DNA of 64,000 bases from Amycolatopsis sp. WQ 127309 (GTDB lineage Bacteria; Actinomycetota; Actinomycetes; Mycobacteriales; Pseudonocardiaceae). Position 1 is the first letter of the stretch; every line of letters begins with the position of its first letter. The stretch lies in assembly GCF_023023025.1 (NCBI RefSeq), contig NZ_CP095481.1:10553001-10617000 (forward strand), written 5' to 3'. Shown here piece by piece: positions 1-8,109 of the stretch. A program made the position numbers and the translations under genes. The notes beneath the pieces were generated by a model. The model did no database searches, was not told the DNA's origin, and saw only the letters and a list, made by a program, of their open reading frames with translations.

Positions 1-1524
1 CGGCTCGGGCACCGTGGTGCCGTCCGGGTTCACCTTCGCCTTGACGATCCGCGGTTCGACGCGCAGGCCGTCGTTCGCGATCGCCTGGTACATCCCGGCC
101 ATCTGCAGCACGGTCATCGACAGGCCCTGCCCGATCGGCAGGTTGCCGAACGTGGTCGCCGACCACTGGCTCTGCGCCGGCACCACACCCGCGCTCTCGC
201 CGGGCAGGCCGACGCCGGTGCGCTGGCCGAGCCCGAACTTCTTGAGCAGGTCCGAGTAGCGGTCCGGGCCGATCTTCTGCGCCAGCAGCAGCGTGCCGAT
301 GTTGGACGACTTGGCGAAGATCCCGGCGGTGGTGAAGTTCTGCGTGCCGTGGGTCCAGGCGTCGTGCACCGTCTTGTCGGCGATCTGCAGCGCGCCGGGC
401 ACCGCGGTGGTCGACTCCGGCGTCGCGACGCCGTACTCGATCGCCCCGGTGGCGGTGACGATCTTGTTCACCGAGCCGGGTTCGAACGGCGTGGTGACCG
501 CGGGGTTGGCCAGGTCGTCGGTCGTCCAGGTCGACTGGTCGTTGGGGTCGAACGACTTGTCGTTGGCCAGCGCGTAGACCTCGCCGGTCTTCGCGTCCAC
601 GACCACGGCCTGCCCGCCCTTGGCGTGCGACTGCTGGACGTAGTCCGTCAGCTGCCGCTGCACCTCGTACTGCAGGTCGGAGTCGATGGTCAGCTCGAGG
701 TCGGACCCCGGGACGGCGGCCTGCAGGTCGCGCTCGGTGCCCGGGATGACGACGTTGTCGCTGCCGTTCTTGGTGTTGACCAGCATCCGCCCCGGCGTAC
801 CCGCCAGGTCGTTGTCGCGGACCAGCTCCAGCCCGACGAGGCCGTGCAGGTTGTGCTTGGAGACGTCCGGGTCGTCGGAGCGCCAGTTCGCGGCGCCGAC
901 GATGTTGGAGGCGAGGCTGCCGCCCGGGTACTCGCGCAGCGCGCGCTTCTCGACGCCGATCCAGGGGAACTGCTTGACGATGTCGGCGGCGACCGACGGC
1001 TCGACGTTGTTCTCGAGGTAGGTGAAGGACGCCTGCTTGTGGAACAGGTCCAGCAGCTGCTGCTCGGTGAGCTGGCTCGGCACCTTCGCGGCGATGTACT
1101 TCGCGGCCGCGCCGGTCTCGGTGTCGAACGTCTTCTTCGTGCCGGGGGTCTTCACGGCCAGGTCGTCCATGCTCTTGTGGAACGCCTTGAGGTTCACCGA
1201 CAGCGTGCGGACCTCGACGCTGAACGCCAGCTTGGCGCCGTTGCGGTCCACAATGGACCCGCGCTGGGCCGGGATGTCGATGGTCTGGGTGCGCTGCTTC
1301 TCCGCGGCCAGCGACAGCTCGCCGGCCTCGAACCACTGCACCTGCACCAGTTTCGCGCCCGCGACGACGAGCACGGCGACCAGGATGAGGCGCACCGCGG
1401 AGAACCGGCTGCGGTGGCCGCCGTTGCCCCGGCTCGCGGCCGCGCTCCGGGTCCCGGCGGCGTAGGTCCGCCGCGCGCTGCCCGCGTTGCGCGCCCGGGC
1501 CTGACCGCCCCGGCTCGCGGCCAT
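1..1524 (-). CDS. ftsI: Peptidoglycan transpeptidase FtsI (PBP2b/PBP3 class), C-terminus outside the window
   Basis: Septal class B penicillin-binding protein that cross-links peptidoglycan at the division site. Only the first 508 codons are in the window; the gene runs off the left edge. After a basic Ala/Arg-rich cytoplasmic tail there is one membrane segment at about residues 42-60, then the dimerisation domain and the start of the transpeptidase domain. The nucleophile motif reads S351-V-N-K354 (preceded by FEPG) and the SxN motif is S406-S-N408; the KTG motif would lie beyond the edge. ATG at 1524 overlaps the TGA of the upstream ftsL-like gene by one base (TGATG), so the two are probably translationally coupled. 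It is the fourth gene of the mraZ-rsmH-ftsL-ftsI cluster. Confidence 0.95.
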   Translation of the reverse strand, partial: MAASRGGQARARNAGSARRTYAAGTRSAAASRGNGGHRSRFSAVRLILVAVLVVAGAKLVQVQWFEAGELSLAAEKQRTQTIDIPAQRGSIVDRNGAKLAFSVEVRTLSVNLKAFHKSMDDLAVKTPGTKKTFDTETGAAAKYIAAKVPSQLTEQQLLDLFHKQASFTYLENNVEPSVAADIVKQFPWIGVEKRALREYPGGSLASNIVGAANWRSDDPDVSKHNLHGLVGLELVRDNDLAGTPGRMLVNTKNGSDNVVIPGTERDLQAAVPGSDLELTIDSDLQYEVQRQLTDYVQQSHAKGGQAVVVDAKTGEVYALANDKSFDPNDQSTWTTDDLANPAVTTPFEPGSVNKIVTATGAIEYGVATPESTTAVPGALQIADKTVHDAWTHGTQNFTTAGIFAKSSNIGTLLLAQKIGPDRYSDLLKKFGLGQRTGVGLPGESAGVVPAQSQWSATTFGNLPIGQGLSMTVLQMAGMYQAIANDGLRVEPRIVKAKVNPDGTTVPEP

Positions 1525-2270
1525 CACTGGCCCCCGGGCTGGGCCGGCGGCGGCGCCGGCTGGTCTTCGGCGGGCACCGCGGGCTGGTCACCCTCGATCG
1601 GCGCGCCCTGCTGCGACTGCGTGCCCGCGGCGGGGGCGGCCGGCGGCGCGGCCGGCACCGCCGGGGTGTCCGCCTTGGCCTTCTTGGGCTCGCCGACCAG
1701 CGACGTCTTCCCGTCGGGCCCGACGAGGATCCGCGCCGGGTCGCCACCGGGCACCATGCCCAGCTGCTGGGCCGCGGGGGCCAGCGACGCGGGCGACTCG
1801 GCCTTGGCGACGTCGCGCTGCAGCTGCTCCTTCGTCTCCGCCAGGTTCGAGTTGGTGGTGCGCAGCTGCTCGAGGCGGTAGGAGTCGGCGATCGCCTGCG
1901 TGGTCAGCCACAGCGTGGTCGCCACGCCGGCGGCCAGCAGCGCCATCATGAGCAGCACGAACGACGCCCGCGACTTCGGCAGCCGGAGCTTCAGCTTGGG
2001 CTTGGGCACGTCCGGCCGGCGCTCCGCCGGCTTCGCCTTCGGCGCGGTACGGGGCTCGCGCTCCTTCAGCAGGTCGGCGCGCTGGGCGCGGCGGGCGTAG
2101 GCGCGCTCGGCCGCGGACGTCCGCCCGCGCGACGCGCGCCGGGGCGCGGCCTGGCCCGGCTCGTCGGTCTTCGGCTCGGTTTCCACCTCGACGGTGGTCC
2201 CGCGCGCGACACTACTGTCACGCTTGCGCGTCGCGGGCCCGCCGGCCCGGCGCTTCGTGGGAGCGGTCAT
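1524..2270 (-). CDS. ftsL: FtsL-like septum protein, long basic N-terminus
   Basis: 248-residue bitopic membrane protein in the position of FtsL between rsmH and ftsI (equivalent in place to the Pro-rich membrane protein Rv2164c of M. tuberculosis, from memory). Residues 1-100 are a Lys/Arg/Pro-rich cytoplasmic tail, 103-125 a membrane helix ([18 protein letters not shown]), followed by a short coiled-coil-like stretch ([19 protein letters not shown]) typical of FtsL/DivIC and a Pro/Ala-rich tail. Its ATG overlaps the rsmH stop as ATGA. It should act in the FtsQLB complex that activates FtsI/FtsW. The call rests on position, topology and the coiled coil, since FtsL sequences are poorly conserved. 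Confidence 0.8.
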   Translation of the reverse strand: MTAPTKRRAGGPATRKRDSSVARGTTVEVETEPKTDEPGQAAPRRASRGRTSAAERAYARRAQRADLLKEREPRTAPKAKPAERRPDVPKPKLKLRLPKSRASFVLLMMALLAAGVATTLWLTTQAIADSYRLEQLRTTNSNLAETKEQLQRDVAKAESPASLAPAAQQLGMVPGGDPARILVGPDGKTSLVGEPKKAKADTPAVPAAPPAAPAAGTQSQQGAPIEGDQPAVPAEDQPAPPPAQPGGQ

Positions 2271-3220
2271 CGCGGCTCTCCGATCCTCTCGGCGGCCCGC
2301 AACCGCACCGAAGCGGCGCGCGGGTTGTGGTCGGTCTCCTCTTCGCCGGCCTTTTCGGCCCCTCGGGTCAGGAGCTTCAGCTCCGGTCCGTGCCCCGGCA
2401 GCTCCACGGGAAGTCCTTCCGGCGTGCGGGACTTCGCGAGCTCGGCCAGTGCCTGCTTGACCAGCCGGTCCTCCAGTGACTGGTAGGACTCGACGACGAT
2501 CCGGCCGCCGACGGCGAGCGCGCGCAGCGCGGCGGGCATGGCCCGGCGCAGCACTTCGAGCTCGCCGTTGACCTCGATCCGCAGCGCCTGGAACGTCCGC
2601 TTGGCCGGGTGCCCACCGGTGCGCCTGCTCGCCGCCGGTACGGCGTCGTAGAGCAGCTCGACCAGGCGCCCGCTCATCGTGAACGGTTCCTTCTCGCGGG
2701 CGTTCACGACCGACCGGACGATCCGCTGCGCGAACCGTTCCTCGCCGTAGTCGCGCAGGATCCGGATCAGCTCGCCGGGGGCGTAGGTGTTGAGGACGTC
2801 GGCGGCGGTGAACCCGGTCGTCGGGTCCATCCGCATGTCGAGCGGCGCGTCCTTCGAGTAGGCGAACCCGCGCTCGGCGCGGTCCAGCTGCATCGAGGAG
2901 ACGCCGAGGTCGAACAGGATGCCGTCCACACGGGACAGTCCCAGCCCGGCCAGCGCCTCGGGCAGCTCGTCGTAGATCGTGTGCACGAAGTCGACGCGGT
3001 CGCCGTGGCGGGCCAGGCGTTCGGCGGAGCGCTCCAGCGCGGCCGGGTCCCGGTCGAGAGCGACCAGGCGCAGGCGCGGGAAGGCTTCGAGGATGGCGTC
3101 GGAGTGCCCGCCGAGCCCGACGGTCGCGTCCACGAGGATCGCGTCGCGGTCGGCGAACACGGGAGCGAACAGCTCGACGATGCGGTCGAGCAGCACCGGG
3201 ACGTGCTCGGGTGCCGTCAT
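2267..3220 (-). CDS. rsmH: 16S rRNA (cytosine1402-N4)-methyltransferase RsmH (MraW)
   Basis: 317 residues, the usual length. It N4-methylates C1402 of 16S rRNA in the ribosomal P site using S-adenosylmethionine. The SAM-binding motif [11 protein letters not shown] is at residues 30-40, and the family signatures [28 protein letters not shown] and [16 protein letters not shown] are all present. The ATG is preceded by a strong purine-rich site (GGGGGAGGGG). The stop overlaps the next start (ATGA). Second gene of the mraZ cluster, preceded by a 226-base gap that carries a structured RNA element. Confidence 0.97.
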   Translation of the reverse strand: MTAPEHVPVLLDRIVELFAPVFADRDAILVDATVGLGGHSDAILEAFPRLRLVALDRDPAALERSAERLARHGDRVDFVHTIYDELPEALAGLGLSRVDGILFDLGVSSMQLDRAERGFAYSKDAPLDMRMDPTTGFTAADVLNTYAPGELIRILRDYGEERFAQRIVRSVVNAREKEPFTMSGRLVELLYDAVPAASRRTGGHPAKRTFQALRIEVNGELEVLRRAMPAALRALAVGGRIVVESYQSLEDRLVKQALAELAKSRTPEGLPVELPGHGPELKLLTRGAEKAGEEETDHNPRAASVRLRAAERIGEPR

Positions 3221-3278
3221 GTCCCCTCCCCCTTTCTCGGTGCCCGTTTCCGTGGGCGACTCGGGGGGAAATGCAGCG

Positions 3279-3368
3279 GATGCCGTCAGGTCCCTGTCCG
3301 CCCGCTGCTGACCTGGTACCGGGGAAGGTGCACCAGGGCCATTGAGCGGACAGAGGCCTCACGGCATC
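3279..3368 (-). ncRNA. Structured 5' leader of rsmH (candidate mraW RNA motif)
   Basis: In the mraZ-rsmH gap two long-range complementary pairs nest perfectly: GATGCCGT/ACGGCATC (3361-3368 with 3279-3286) and CTGTCCG/CGGACAG (3347-3353 with 3294-3300). Inside them CCTGGT/ACCAGG can form a third stem. A conserved 'mraW RNA motif' upstream of this gene in actinobacteria is described in the comparative RNA literature; position and architecture fit it, but I compared from memory only. It ends about 60 bases before the rsmH start, so it is probably a cis-acting leader or an intra-operon processing or attenuation element. Confidence 0.6.
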
Positions 3369-3446
3369 CGGGTGGGCGTCTCCACGGTGCGCGGGCGGTG
3401 GCGTACCCCCGTCCCCCGACGACGTGGGTGCACCGCGACCACGCGC

Positions 3447-3878
3447 CTAGAAGACGCCCGGCAGTACTTCCTCTCGAGCCTTCGCGTAGCTGTCTTCGTG
3501 TTCCTCCAGGTACCCCTGCCACGCTTCGGCGTCCCAGATCTCCAGCCTGGTGATCGCCCCGATCACCACGCATTCCTTGCTGAGCCCCGCGTAGCGGCGG
3601 AGCTCGGGCGCGATGCTGATGCGCCCCTGCCCGTCAGGGCGTTGCTCGTCCGTCCCGGCGAACAGGTAACGCTGGTAGGCCCGGACGGCCTCGTTCGTGA
3701 ACGGGGCCTCGGCGACCTTGCGCGCCATCTGCTCGAACTCGGCGCGGGGGAAGACGAAGAGACAGTGGTCCTGCCCCTTCGTGAGCATCAGCCCGCCGGC
3801 CAAGGCGTCGCGGAACTTCGCGGGCAGCGCGAGCCGCCCTTTGTCGTCCAGCTTCGGGGTGTGGGTGCCGAGGAACAC
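3447..3878 (-). CDS. mraZ: Transcriptional regulator MraZ
   Basis: 143 residues, the standard MraZ length, with two SpoVT/AbrB-like halves. Both DxxxR signatures are visible: D11-DKG-R15 near the start and D82-GQG-R86 in the second half. MraZ forms a ring and binds repeated boxes upstream of its own gene, repressing the division/cell-wall cluster. The start is GTG at 3878, chosen because it gives the family N-terminus ([18 protein letters not shown]) and follows a strong site, AGGGAGGTGG. A longer open frame upstream has no family similarity and crosses the operator. First gene of the cluster reading leftward through rsmH, ftsL and ftsI. Confidence 0.96.
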   Translation of the reverse strand: MFLGTHTPKLDDKGRLALPAKFRDALAGGLMLTKGQDHCLFVFPRAEFEQMARKVAEAPFTNEAVRAYQRYLFAGTDEQRPDGQGRISIAPELRRYAGLSKECVVIGAITRLEIWDAEAWQGYLEEHEDSYAKAREEVLPGVF

Positions 3879-3943
3879 GGCCTCCACCTCCCTACCGCAT
3901 CCGGTGGCGGACCACTGGCTGCGGCTCCGGGGCTTCCCTTCCG

Positions 3944-3985
3944 CCCCACTGGCCACCACCGTACCCCACTTTTCACCACAGTCAA
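3944..3985 (-). promoter_or_regulatory. mraZ promoter with three MraZ boxes
   Basis: On the minus strand three boxes GTGGGG, GTGGTG and GTGGGG lie at exactly 10-base intervals (3964-3969, 3954-3959, 3944-3949), the layout expected for MraZ operators. A candidate sigma-A promoter TTGACT (3980-3985), 16 bases, TACGGT (3958-3963) overlaps them, so MraZ binding would block RNA polymerase. The boxes end 66 bases before the mraZ GTG. Confidence 0.75.
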
Positions 3986-4040
3986 CGCGACAAAACCGCG
4001 TCTCACTCCGTCGTGTCTCCCGTTTGCGCTGGTCAGCAAG

Positions 4041-4238
4041 GTGGGGGTGAGTGGGGGGTGCGGTGGGGCACCGTGGCCAAGATCCCCCGCCGTGGTGGAC
4101 CAAAGCAACCTCAGCTGCCCCCGAAACGTCCGCATAACGGCCGCGAAAGAACCAGTACCACCCGCCGCGGGGCCGGGTGGGGACTCCGGTGGGGTGCGGT
4201 GGGGATCCGGGTGGGGTCCGGTGGGGACACGGGTGGTG
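4041..4238 (+). repeat. Two opposed arrays of GTGGGG boxes upstream of mraZ
   Basis: The same hexamer as the MraZ boxes recurs on the opposite strand further upstream: GTGG(GG) at 4041, 4051, 4063 and 4073 (steps 10, 12, 10) and at 4177, 4189, 4199, 4211, 4221 and 4233 (steps 12, 10, 12, 10, 12). The strict 10/12 alternation is one helical turn on average. They may be auxiliary MraZ sites. No rightward gene follows them. The rest of the 3879-4464 gap holds only the palindromic array at 4279-4420. Confidence 0.6.
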
Positions 4239-4278
4239 AGAAGCGGGGAACCCGGGTGACCAGCACACCGACGTGACG

Positions 4279-4420
4279 GAACCCGGAACTCGCGTGATCG
4301 CAGCCGCCATTCGCGTGACGGGACCCGTAACTCGCGAGTTCCGCCCTCGATCACGCGAGTCACGGCCCCGATCACGTGACTTCCGCCGTCGATCACGCGG
4401 GTCCTGGGCTTGATCACCGG
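4279..4420. repeat. CGCGTGA palindromic array A (family 1)
   Basis: Units of the type GGAACTCGCGTGATCG on the plus strand to the left switch to their reverse complements (TCACGCGAGT) to the right, around the palindromic pivot ACTCGCGAGT at 4330-4339. The array begins 45 bases beyond the stop of the EspG-like gene, which reads toward it. The same family occurs at 11.9, 21.2, 35.0 and 62.6 kb. Confidence 0.75.
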
Positions 4421-4464
4421 GACTGCCCGTCCGGCCACGGTTCGTGCCCCTTCGGGCACCCGGG

Positions 4465-5220
4465 TCAGGTTTCGGGGGTGAGCAGGGCGGCGACGCGGGA
4501 CGCGAGGCGGGCGCTGTCGACCGGGGTGACGGTCACCCACTCCTGCCCGCCGCGGCCCGCGGTCTTCGTCGCGCAGTAGGCGCCGACGTCGGTGTCGAAC
4601 CACGTCAAGCCGCCCGTGCGCTCGACCCGGCCCGACGCGGCCCGGCGGCTGACGCTGAACTGGCCCGCCGCGTACACCGGGCGGGCCTGGATCGCCAGCA
4701 CCTCCCGCAGCTGGGCCGACGACGCCGCCGAGCGCGCGCCGCGCTCGGCGAACACCGGGTCTTCGACGCCGGCGGCGAGCGCGGCCGCGGCGAGGCTGAC
4801 GCCGTAGCCCGGGCCCGCCGTCAGTTCCGGCAGGACGTCGACGATCGCCGTGCACAGCTCGCTTTCGCGGATGCCGTCCAAGCTGATCGTCTGCTCCGGC
4901 TGGGTCGCCAGCACGCCGCGGCGGCCGCGGACCGCCGCCACCGCGCGGAACGGCACCGCCGCCGTCATGTCGGCCAGTGCCTCGCAGGCGACGAACACCT
5001 CCCCCGCCGCGAGCAGCTCCAGCCGGTGCGCCAGCGCGGGTTCCAGCCGGGTCCCGTCGTAGAGCCCGCGCCCGGCGAGGTTCTCGTAGACCGCCTTGCG
5101 GACCCCTTCGCGCTCCTCGTCGGTGCCGCCGACGCTGCGCACGCCGAGCGGCTCCGGCGGCCGGTCGTGGCCGAGGTCCGTCCAGAGGATGTCGAACGCC
5201 GACGCGGAGACGCGGATCAA
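4465..5220 (-). CDS. EspG-like ESX secretion-associated protein
   Basis: 251 residues. The N-terminus ([21 protein letters not shown]) matches the opening of EspG-family proteins, cytoplasmic chaperones that bind PE/PPE-type substrates of type VII secretion. The start is TTG at 5220, overlapping the TGA of the upstream PPE-like gene (TTGA), which keeps the family N-terminus; a longer upstream frame has no similarity. It is the last gene of a four-gene operon and its probable client is encoded immediately upstream. No ESX ATPase or channel gene is nearby, so it must serve a system encoded elsewhere. Confidence 0.8.
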   Translation of the reverse strand: MIRVSASAFDILWTDLGHDRPPEPLGVRSVGGTDEEREGVRKAVYENLAGRGLYDGTRLEPALAHRLELLAAGEVFVACEALADMTAAVPFRAVAAVRGRRGVLATQPEQTISLDGIRESELCTAIVDVLPELTAGPGYGVSLAAAALAAGVEDPVFAERGARSAASSAQLREVLAIQARPVYAAGQFSVSRRAASGRVERTGGLTWFDTDVGAYCATKTAGRGGQEWVTVTPVDSARLASRVAALLTPET

Positions 5221-5780
5221 GCCTGCCCCAGCGCCGGCGGGGCCGCGAACGTCCCGGCCGGGACGTGGCCACGCAGGGCCGTGTCCCGGGTCCGGAGGAC
5301 GTCGATCGCCTTCTGCCGCGCGGCTTCCGCCTCGGCGCGGCGCGCCTCCATCTCGTCGGCCAGCCCGGCCAGCACGAGGATGTTGCCCGCGCCGGCGGCG
5401 TCGCGGATCATCGCCGCCGGGTCGTAGGTCACCGGCGGCGGCATGTCGGCCCGGGCCCGCGCGGCCGCGTCCGCCTGCGCGCCGACCGCGGTGCCGACCG
5501 ACGCCGACACGGCGGCGGAGTGCGACAGCCACTGCGCGGCCCGGCCGAGCGAGGCGCGCGCCGCGTCACCGCCCGGCCCCTGCCAGGTGTCGTGCGTGCC
5601 GGCGATCAGCGCGGCCAGGTCGGCGGTCGACTCGTGCAGCCGCTTCGCGAGCCCGTCCCAGCGGGCGCCCACCTCGCCCGCGGCGACCGGGTCGTTGTCC
5701 CGCTCGACCTCGGCGGCCATCGCCTCGTGGCTGTAGGACTCGTACCGCGCGGCGGGGACGGGGGGTTCGGCGTCGGGCAC
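5217..5780 (-). CDS. PPE/WXG-like helical protein, putative type VII substrate
   Basis: 187 residues, almost wholly alpha-helical by composition, with a WxG-type turn (TWQGPGGDAAR) between two helical stretches and a second helical pair further on. This is the general architecture of PPE-like ESX substrates in Pseudonocardiaceae. The GTG at 5780 is chosen for its GGAAGGTG site; the preceding in-frame sequence is low complexity. It lies between a DUF3558 lipoprotein and an EspG-like chaperone and shares a TTGA overlap with the latter, which suggests it is the chaperone's client. I do not recognise an exact family, so substrate status is inferred from context. Confidence 0.65.
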   Translation of the reverse strand: MPDAEPPVPAARYESYSHEAMAAEVERDNDPVAAGEVGARWDGLAKRLHESTADLAALIAGTHDTWQGPGGDAARASLGRAAQWLSHSAAVSASVGTAVGAQADAAARARADMPPPVTYDPAAMIRDAAGAGNILVLAGLADEMEARRAEAEAARQKAIDVLRTRDTALRGHVPAGTFAAPPALGQA

Positions 5781-5802
5781 GGCACACCTTCCGGTCGTCG
5801 GG

Positions 5803-6348
5803 TCAGGGCAGCTTGGGTTCGACCAGCCCGGCCACCGTGCCCGCGCGGCGGCACGCAAGCGTGGTGTCGGTGAAGCCGGAGTTGCTGACGTCGACCTGGA
5901 CGCTGCCGGAGTCCCCCACCCCGAGCAGCACGGCGCAGGTGCCGTCGGCGGCCTTCTTGTCCGAGACGCGCAGCGCCGGGTGGGCGCCGACCGTGGTCCT
6001 GGTGGCCGTCTTCTTCGCGACGGCGAGGTCGGCCAGGCCGTTGCGCTCGTCGAGGGTCACGGTGACGCCGAAGCTCGCGGGCACCGTCCAGTCGCACGCC
6101 CGCGCGCCGGCGATGTCCTTCGGCTTGCCGAGCACGCTCACCCCGGCGCTGGAGCGGTCCTGCGGCGAAAGCAGCGTGCACGGGTCGAGCGCGGCCAGCG
6201 TGCCGGGCTCGGCCGGGGGCCGCGACGTCGACGGCGCCACGGTCGAAGCGCCGCCCGCGACGGCCGGCAGCGCGGGTTGCTGTCCGCAAGCCGCGAGCAG
6301 CAAGAGGGCCGGGGCCCACAGATACTTCTTGTGCACGCCCTCAGCCAC
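5803..6348 (-). CDS. DUF3558 lipoprotein
   Basis: 181 residues. A short hydrophobic signal ends in the lipobox L-A-A-C21, so the mature protein should be lipid-anchored on the outer face of the membrane. The body has the DUF3558 pattern: LDPCTLLSPQD near the start of the mature domain, an ACDW motif, and late paired cysteines (GTCAVLL, TTLACRRA). The function of DUF3558 proteins is unknown; in Pseudonocardiaceae they often sit beside PPE/EspG-like genes, as here. The start is uncertain: GTG 6348 overlaps the upstream gene by 8 bases, while GTG 6336 has a better-placed GGGTGG. Confidence 0.8.
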   Translation of the reverse strand: MAEGVHKKYLWAPALLLLAACGQQPALPAVAGGASTVAPSTSRPPAEPGTLAALDPCTLLSPQDRSSAGVSVLGKPKDIAGARACDWTVPASFGVTVTLDERNGLADLAVAKKTATRTTVGAHPALRVSDKKAADGTCAVLLGVGDSGSVQVDVSNSGFTDTTLACRRAGTVAGLVEPKLP

Positions 6349-6691
6349 CCGTGCAGTCCACGCCGTCCGCCGCCGTCTCGTCGGCGTGCTGGTACTTCGC
6401 CAGCGCCTGGCCGATCCGGTGCTTGAGCGTCTCGAGCTCCTTGCCGAACGCGGTCAGCTGCTGCACGGCCGAGCCCTGCCCGCCGATGCCGTACTCGGCC
6501 ATGAACTTGCCGATCTCCCCGGCGTACCCGCCGCCCAGCGGGACGCTGCGGCCGAGCACCTTGGCCTCGCGCACCATCTCGCCGACGACGTCCTGCAGCT
6601 GGCCGAGCTTCGCGTAGGCGTCGGTCGCCAGCTCGGGCGCGACCGCGAACCCGCGGACGTCGAACGGCGGCTGCGTTCGCACCTCGCTCAT
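6341..6691 (-). CDS. Small helical ESX-associated protein (WXG100-like)
   Basis: 116 residues, mostly helical with no signal peptide or membrane segment (for example LATDAYAKLGQLQDVVGEMV and QQLTAFGKELETLKHRIGQAL). Length and helix-turn-helix hairpin layout resemble WXG100-type proteins, though the turn reads GGGYAG rather than WxG. ATG 6691 follows GGAGAGG. First gene of the operon with the DUF3558 lipoprotein, PPE-like protein and EspG-like chaperone; it overlaps the second gene. Exact family not recognised. Confidence 0.6.
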   Translation of the reverse strand: MSEVRTQPPFDVRGFAVAPELATDAYAKLGQLQDVVGEMVREAKVLGRSVPLGGGYAGEIGKFMAEYGIGGQGSAVQQLTAFGKELETLKHRIGQALAKYQHADETAADGVDCTGG

Positions 6692-7007
6692 AAGCGGTTA
6701 CGCCTCTCCGAAAGCGGAAACAGTCGGGCGACCTCTGACAAGAAGAGCGTACGCCGTGCAGGGCGTCAGCAGGAGCACCCGGAATCGGGTGACACTGCAC
6801 CCGATCGGAGTATCGTCCCTGCTTGCGCAGTGTCATCGATCGCCATCGCGACGGTCAGGCCGGCGGCTTCGCGGGGTTCCGCCCCTCGGTTCGCCCGGGT
6901 TTGACACACTGGATGGAAGGCTGGTCGCTGCGCGGACAGCAGCCAGGGGGCCGACCGGCCCGGCTGGTGCGCACTCCGCGCCCAGCCATGCGCCACCAGG
7001 AGGTCGA
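6692..7007. promoter_or_regulatory. Divergent control region between the ESX operon and moxR
   Basis: 316 bases without a gene. It contains a perfect 9-base inverted repeat, TGACACTGC (6790-6798) and GCAGTGTCA (6827-6835), centres 37 bases apart, a plausible operator pair. A lone -35-like TTGACA is at 6901-6906 without a good -10 at the right distance. AGGAGG at 6998-7003 is the moxR ribosome site. Confidence 0.45.
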
Positions 7008-8081
7008 GTGACGTCGAGAATCCAGTCTGCGACGCCCGGATCGGGCGAGCAGGCATCCGGGCGACCGCCTTATCCGGCGGACGCCTCGGGCAACGGCCGG
7101 GTGAACGCCCGGCCGGGCAGAGTGTCGCTGGACGAACTGCACGAGGCCGCCCGGAAGATCGCCGCCAACGTCGAACGGGTGCTGGTCGGCAAACCCGACG
7201 TCATCCGGATCGCACTGGTCACCCTGCTCGCCGAGGGCCACCTGCTGGTCGAGGACGTGCCCGGCGTCGGGAAGACGTCGCTGGCCAAGGCGCTGGCCCG
7301 GTCCATCGACTGCACGGTCAGCCGCATCCAGTTCACGCCGGACCTGCTGCCGAGCGACGTCACCGGCGTCTCCATCTACAACCGCCAGTCCGGCGAGTTC
7401 GACTTCCGCCCCGGCCCGGTGTTCGCGAACATCGTGGTGGGCGACGAGATCAACCGCGCCTCGCCGAAGACGCAGTCGGCGCTGCTGGAGTGCATGGAAG
7501 AGCACCAGGTCACCGTCGACACCTCGACCTACAAGCTCGAAGAGCCGTTCATGGTGATCGCCACGCAGAACCCGATCGAGATGGAAGGCACGTACGCGCT
7601 GCCCGAAGCCCAGCGCGACCGCTTCACCGCGCGGGTCTCCATCGGCTACCCCGACCAGCAGGCCGAGCTGGCCATGGTCGACGAGCACGCCGGGCACAAC
7701 CCGATCGAGGACCTGCAGCCGGTCTCCGACGGCGAGACCGTGCACCGGCTGATCGAGACGGTCCGCGGCGTGCACCTGGCCCCCGAGGTCCGCCGCTACG
7801 CGGTCGACCTCGTCGCGACGACGCGGCAGCTGCCGGAGATCCGGCTCGGCGCGTCCCCGCGCGCGACGCTGCACCTGGTCCGCGCGGCGCGCGCCCAGGC
7901 GGCGCTGTCGGGTCGCGACTACGTCGTCCCGGACGACCTGCACACCGTCGCGGTCCCCGTGCTGGCGCACCGCCTCATGCTCACCACCGAGGCCCACGCG
8001 GCCCGCCGCTCGGCGACCGACGTCGTGCGGGCTGTCCTGCACCGCGTCCCGGTGCCCCAGGGCTCCGGCCCGCGCCAGTAG
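7008..8081 (+). CDS. MoxR-family AAA+ ATPase
   Basis: 357 residues. Walker A is GVGKTS at about residues 86-91, Walker B lies in VVGDEINRASPKTQSALLECMEE, followed by sensor 1 (IATQNPIEMEGTYALPEAQRDRF). MoxR ATPases act as chaperone-like factors for metal insertion or assembly and are usually coupled to DUF58/VWA proteins and transglutaminases, exactly the next two genes. GTG 7008 is chosen because AGGAGG precedes it, although the spacing is short (4 bases); the first 40 residues are unstructured and could be partly untranslated. Confidence 0.92.
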   Translation: MTSRIQSATPGSGEQASGRPPYPADASGNGRVNARPGRVSLDELHEAARKIAANVERVLVGKPDVIRIALVTLLAEGHLLVEDVPGVGKTSLAKALARSIDCTVSRIQFTPDLLPSDVTGVSIYNRQSGEFDFRPGPVFANIVVGDEINRASPKTQSALLECMEEHQVTVDTSTYKLEEPFMVIATQNPIEMEGTYALPEAQRDRFTARVSIGYPDQQAELAMVDEHAGHNPIEDLQPVSDGETVHRLIETVRGVHLAPEVRRYAVDLVATTRQLPEIRLGASPRATLHLVRAARAQAALSGRDYVVPDDLHTVAVPVLAHRLMLTTEAHAARRSATDVVRAVLHRVPVPQGSGPRQ

Positions 8082-8109
8082 TCCCTTCGGCGAAGGTGAA
8101 GAGAACCGC

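Noticed and set aside
3788..5272. Extended minus-strand frames covering mraZ and its upstream region
   Set aside because: They cross the MraZ boxes and repeat array A and show no family similarity; the true mraZ and EspG-like starts are well defined.
6901..6930. Sigma-A promoter for moxR at TTGACA
   Set aside because: No acceptable -10 hexamer at 16-18 bases; kept only as a lone -35-like sequence.
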